The position numbers were made by a program, and so were the translations under genes. Under the pieces are notes generated by a model. The model had not been told where the DNA came from. It did no database searches and saw only the letters and a list, made by a program, of their open reading frames with translations. A stretch of 64,000 bases of DNA from JAWLHJ01 sp039587535 (GTDB taxonomy: Bacteria > Gemmatimonadota > Gemmatimonadetes > Longimicrobiales > Gaopeijiaceae): the NCBI GenBank assembly GCA_039587535.1, contig JBDHIF010000002.1:1-64000 (forward strand). Direction: 5' to 3'. Within the stretch, counting starts at the first letter, position 1; every line of letters starts with the position of its first letter. Shown piece after piece: positions 60,939 to 64,000 of this stretch.

Positions 60939-61967
60939 ATGGCGGTGCGCGTAGCGATCAACGGATTCGGACGGATTGGACGGAACGTGCTTCGGAGCGC
61001 GAAGCAGGCGGGCCGGGACGACATCGACTTCGTGGCGGTCAACGACCTTACCGACGCGCAGGCTCTGGCCCACCTCCTGCGCTACGACTCGGTGCACGGC
61101 AAGTACCCCGGCACCGTGGAAGTGTCTGGCGAAGGCATCGTGGTGGATGGCGACACCATCCGAGTGCTCAGTGAGCGTGATCCGGCACAGCTCCCCTGGG
61201 GCGACCTAGGCGTGGACATCGTGGTCGAGTCCACAGGCTTCTTCACTCAGCGTGACGCGGCAGCGAAGCACCTGGAGGCCGGCGCGCGCAAGGTGATCAT
61301 CTCCGCGCCCGCCAAGCAGGAGGACGTGACCATCGTCCTGGGCGTCAACGAGGACAAGTACGACCCCGCCCAGCACGACGTCATCTCAAACGCGAGCTGC
61401 ACGACCAACTGTCTTGCGCCGGTGGTGAAGGTCCTGTCGGATGCGTTCGGTTTCCGGCACGGCGTCATGACGACGGTGCACTCCTACACCAACGATCAGA
61501 ACATCCTGGACCTCCCTCACAAGGACATGCGGCGAGCTCGGGCTGCCGCCATGTCCATGATCCCGACGACCACTGGTGCCGCACGAGCCACCGGGCTGGT
61601 TCTTCCGGAGGTCGACGGACGCATCGACGGGATGGCAATCCGTGTTCCGACCCCGGACGTCTCTCTGGTGGATCTCGTGGCGGAGCTGGAGAAGGACGTC
61701 ACCGCCGAGGACGTCAATCAGGCGTTCGAGGAAGCGTCCAACGGTCGCATGAAGGGAGTCCTTGGTGTCTCGAGGGAGCCCCTGGTGTCCATCGACTACA
61801 CGGGTAACCCGCACAGCTCCATCGTCGATGCGATATCCACCAGCGTCATGCAGGGACGCATGGTCAAGGTATTGTCTTGGTACGACAACGAGTGGGGGTA
61901 CTCCACGCGGGTGATCGACCTGGTGAGCTACGTAGCAGAGAGGCTGCCCGCCGCCGGCGGAGCCTGA
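60939..61967 (+). CDS. gap: Glyceraldehyde-3-phosphate dehydrogenase
   Basis: The 342-residue enzyme catalyses the NAD-linked oxidation of glyceraldehyde 3-phosphate. The Rossmann start is VAINGFGRIGRNVLRSA; the active-site Cys154 lies in SNASCTTNCLAP and His181 in TTVHSYTNDQ; the end is WYDNEWGYSTRVIDLV. It is the first of three glycolytic genes in order gap-pgk-tpiA. The 72 bp before it lacks a clear sigma-70 promoter. Confidence 0.96.
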   Translation: MAVRVAINGFGRIGRNVLRSAKQAGRDDIDFVAVNDLTDAQALAHLLRYDSVHGKYPGTVEVSGEGIVVDGDTIRVLSERDPAQLPWGDLGVDIVVESTGFFTQRDAAAKHLEAGARKVIISAPAKQEDVTIVLGVNEDKYDPAQHDVISNASCTTNCLAPVVKVLSDAFGFRHGVMTTVHSYTNDQNILDLPHKDMRRARAAAMSMIPTTTGAARATGLVLPEVDGRIDGMAIRVPTPDVSLVDLVAELEKDVTAEDVNQAFEEASNGRMKGVLGVSREPLVSIDYTGNPHSSIVDAISTSVMQGRMVKVLSWYDNEWGYSTRVIDLVSYVAERLPAAGGA

Positions 61968-62007
61968 TCGCGAGCAGCGGCCGGTCCGCCCGTCGACCCA
62001 ACGACGA

Positions 62008-63210
62008 ATGAAACGGAATCTCTCCGACCTCGACGCGACCCAGCTGAAGGGCCAGGTGGTTCTGGTTCGCTCGGACCTCAACGTCCCCCTCGAGGACGGG
62101 AGGGTGACCGACGATCAGCGAATCCGCGCGTCCCTGCCGACGTTCCGGCTTCTCCTGAAGGGTGGCGCACGCGTGGTCGTGTTGTCCCACCTGGGACGCC
62201 CGAAAGGCATGACGGATGCCCGGTACTCGCTGAGCCCCGTAGCAGAGCGCCTTTCAGAGCATCTCGGCCGATCCGTTCGGTTCATCCCGGAGGTGGTGGG
62301 CGCCGAGGTGTCGGCGGCGGTGGCGGAGATGGAAGACGGCGACATCGTGCTGCTGGAAAACACCCGGTTCTTGCCGGGGGACACTGCCAATGACGCCGAG
62401 CTATCCGCGGCCTGGGCAGGCCTCGGGAGCATCTTCGTAAACGACGCGTTCGGCACCGCGCACAGGGCGCACGCTTCCACGTCCGGGCTCGCCGAAGCGA
62501 TGCTGGCCAAAGGGGGTCAGGCGCTGGCCGGGCTCCTGTTGCAGCGTGAGCTTCGGTATCTGCAAGAGGCGCTTGCAGATCCGGAGCGCCCGTTCATCGC
62601 GATTCTCGGTGGTGCCAAGATCTCCGGCAAGATCGACGTCATCGCCGCGTTGCTGCCCAAGGTGGACCGTCTCCTGATCGGTGGGGCCATGGCGAATACC
62701 TTCTTCAAGGCCATCGGGCTCGAGGTCGGAGCTTCACTGGTAGAGGATGACCGGCTGGACATGGCCCGAGAGCTCATGGCCGAGGGCGGAGATCGACTCG
62801 TACTGCCGGTGGACTGCGTGCTGACGCGCGAGATCGCGCCTGCCGTCCGTACCTGGAACGCGGATCGCGAGCGTGTGCAGGAAGGCGATCGTATCGCGGA
62901 TATCGGCTTGCGTACCCGGACGCTGTACGCCGAGCTCCTCGCGGATGCGCGTACGGTGGTCTGGAACGGCCCCATGGGCGTCTTCGAGATCGATGCGTTC
63001 GCCGAGGGAACGGAATCCGTGGCCGATGCCCTGGCGGACGCGTGCGATCGTGGAGCGCTCGGCATCATCGGTGGAGGGGATTCCGCGGCCGCCGCGGTTC
63101 GCATGGGGGTCGCGGGCCGCATCTCGCACATCTCGACGGGCGGCGGCGCGTCGCTCGACCTGCTTTCTGGCGCGGACCTTCCCGGCGTCACTTCGCTTTC
63201 GGAGGACTGA
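62008..63210 (+). CDS. pgk: Phosphoglycerate kinase
   Basis: The 400-residue enzyme transfers phosphate between 1,3-bisphosphoglycerate and ADP. Substrate parts are VLVRSDLNVPLEDG, VVLSHLGRPKG and AFGTAHRAHASTSGLA; nucleotide parts are ILGGAKISGKIDVI, WNGPMGVFEIDAF and GIIGGGDSAAAAVRMG. It follows gap by 40 bp and precedes tpiA by 4 bp. Confidence 0.96.
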   Translation: MKRNLSDLDATQLKGQVVLVRSDLNVPLEDGRVTDDQRIRASLPTFRLLLKGGARVVVLSHLGRPKGMTDARYSLSPVAERLSEHLGRSVRFIPEVVGAEVSAAVAEMEDGDIVLLENTRFLPGDTANDAELSAAWAGLGSIFVNDAFGTAHRAHASTSGLAEAMLAKGGQALAGLLLQRELRYLQEALADPERPFIAILGGAKISGKIDVIAALLPKVDRLLIGGAMANTFFKAIGLEVGASLVEDDRLDMARELMAEGGDRLVLPVDCVLTREIAPAVRTWNADRERVQEGDRIADIGLRTRTLYAELLADARTVVWNGPMGVFEIDAFAEGTESVADALADACDRGALGIIGGGDSAAAAVRMGVAGRISHISTGGGASLDLLSGADLPGVTSLSED

Positions 63211-63214
63211 TCCT

Positions 63215-63958
63215 ATGGCCGTCATCGCCGGCAACTGGAAGATGCACCATGGCCCGAACGCCACGAGGACCTTCTTCGACCGACTCTCGTTGGGCGACCT
63301 CGAGGACCGGCACGAGGTGCTGGTCTTCCCCCCGGCCATCTCGGTGGCGGCGGCTCTGACGACCGCAGACGGAGGGCGGGTTGCGGTTGGGATCCAGAAC
63401 ATCCACTGGGAGGACCATGGGGCTTTCACGGGTGAGATCTCCGCGTCCATGGCCAGAGAGGCAGGAGCCACCCACGTGCTCGTGGGTCATTCAGAGCGCC
63501 GCCACGTGTTCGGAGAGACGGATGACCATGTGCGTCGGAAGGTGGAGGCCGCCGTCCGCCACGAGCTCGTACCGGTCGTCTGCGTTGGAGAGACGCTCGA
63601 CGAGCGACGTGCGGGGCGGGTGAACGAAGTAATCTCCCGACAGATCGGCGCGGCGCTACCGGCGCTGGCGCACGATGGTGTCCGCTTCATGATCGCGTAT
63701 GAGCCCGTGTGGGCCATCGGGACGGGGGAGACCGCCACACCCGCGGACGCCTCGGCGGCGCACGCGACGCTCCGCGCCTGCCTCGAAGACGCGGTGGGCG
63801 TGGCCGGAGCCCCCAACATCCCGATCCTCTACGGTGGCTCGGTGAAGCCCGCCAACGCAGCCGAGCTCCTGGCCGCTCGCGATGTCGATGGCGTGCTCGT
63901 AGGCGGGGCCAGCCTGGATGCTTCGTCCTTCGCTGCCATCGCCGCTTCGGCCCGTTGA
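63215..63958 (+). CDS. tpiA: Triosephosphate isomerase
   Basis: The 247-residue enzyme interconverts DHAP and glyceraldehyde 3-phosphate. Catalytic residues are Lys9 in AGNWKMHHG, His92 in VGHSERRHVFG and Glu163 in AYEPVWAIGTG; the phosphate loop is ILYGGSVKPANAAEL and LVGGASLD. ATG 63215 follows GGAGG by 9 bp. It is the last complete gene of the window. The 42 bases after it are too few to identify the next gene; secG often follows tpiA in such operons. Confidence 0.96.
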   Translation: MAVIAGNWKMHHGPNATRTFFDRLSLGDLEDRHEVLVFPPAISVAAALTTADGGRVAVGIQNIHWEDHGAFTGEISASMAREAGATHVLVGHSERRHVFGETDDHVRRKVEAAVRHELVPVVCVGETLDERRAGRVNEVISRQIGAALPALAHDGVRFMIAYEPVWAIGTGETATPADASAAHATLRACLEDAVGVAGAPNIPILYGGSVKPANAAELLAARDVDGVLVGGASLDASSFAAIAASAR

Positions 63959-64000
63959 CAGCCTTGTCGGCCTCATCGACGTTTACGGGCTCGCCCTCGC

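Overview
The window is 64 kb of high-GC, gene-dense bacterial chromosome. Lipoproteins, beta-barrel-like proteins and a TonB-plug-like protein imply a Gram-negative cell envelope. Gene content fits Gemmatimonadota or a close relative: monomeric isocitrate dehydrogenase, LVIVD and CehA-type exported proteins, a run of DUF6090-like paralogues, and an rpoZ-coaBC-udg-dnaB-ispD run. The phylum is an inference; no rRNA gene is present to confirm it.

Region 1 (1 to about 6,900) is the accessory part and the main finding. It is an array of small, mostly single-gene units. Each is bounded by a related imperfect inverted repeat of about 95-107 bp that begins near RYYYAAC and ends GTTRRRY, with inner arms GGAATTGCTGCTG and CGCAGCAGAATTCC. 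These are integron attC sites, so this is a chromosomal integron cassette array. No integrase gene lies in the window; site polarity predicts it to the left. Cargo: two related one-helix membrane proteins, a membrane protein on the opposite strand, two SnoaL/NTF2-like proteins (one a lipoprotein), an SBP56-like lipoprotein, an exported glycine-zipper protein and a VOC-fold protein. The sites decay toward the right-hand end.

Region 2 (6,950-16,400) holds an exported amidohydrolase, three DUF6090-like paralogues interrupted by a GT-C glycosyltransferase-like membrane protein, an ABM-domain protein, a beta-barrel-like protein, a VWA lipoprotein and a long AlaX editing protein.

Region 3 (16,400-34,900) is mostly minus strand: dodecin with a strong hairpin terminator; an operon of CehA-type metallohydrolase, sodium/solute symporter and class II aldolase; a plus-strand acyl-CoA oxidase-like gene; then a minus-strand run of lectin-like protein, PQQ dehydrogenase, P1 peptidase, monomeric isocitrate dehydrogenase, NTT/MFS transporter, DUF305 lipoprotein and LVIVD lipoprotein.

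Region 4 (35,000-48,300) has a DUF481-like protein, a zinc alcohol dehydrogenase, a histidine kinase/response regulator pair, a hydrolase-OsmC fusion, an oadGAB sodium-pump decarboxylase operon, recX, small membrane and redox genes, yjbQ, and an orphan ImuB with DUF6504.

Region 5 (48,500-63,958) is tightly packed plus-strand housekeeping: pepA, a TonB-plug-like protein, yicC, gmk, rpoZ, coaBC, a family 4 uracil-DNA glycosylase, dnaB, ispD, a Sua5/TsaC protein, a YwlE-like arginine phosphatase, aroE, comF, then gap, pgk and tpiA. Many of these overlap by 4 bp (ATGA, GTGA or TTGA), which indicates translational coupling.
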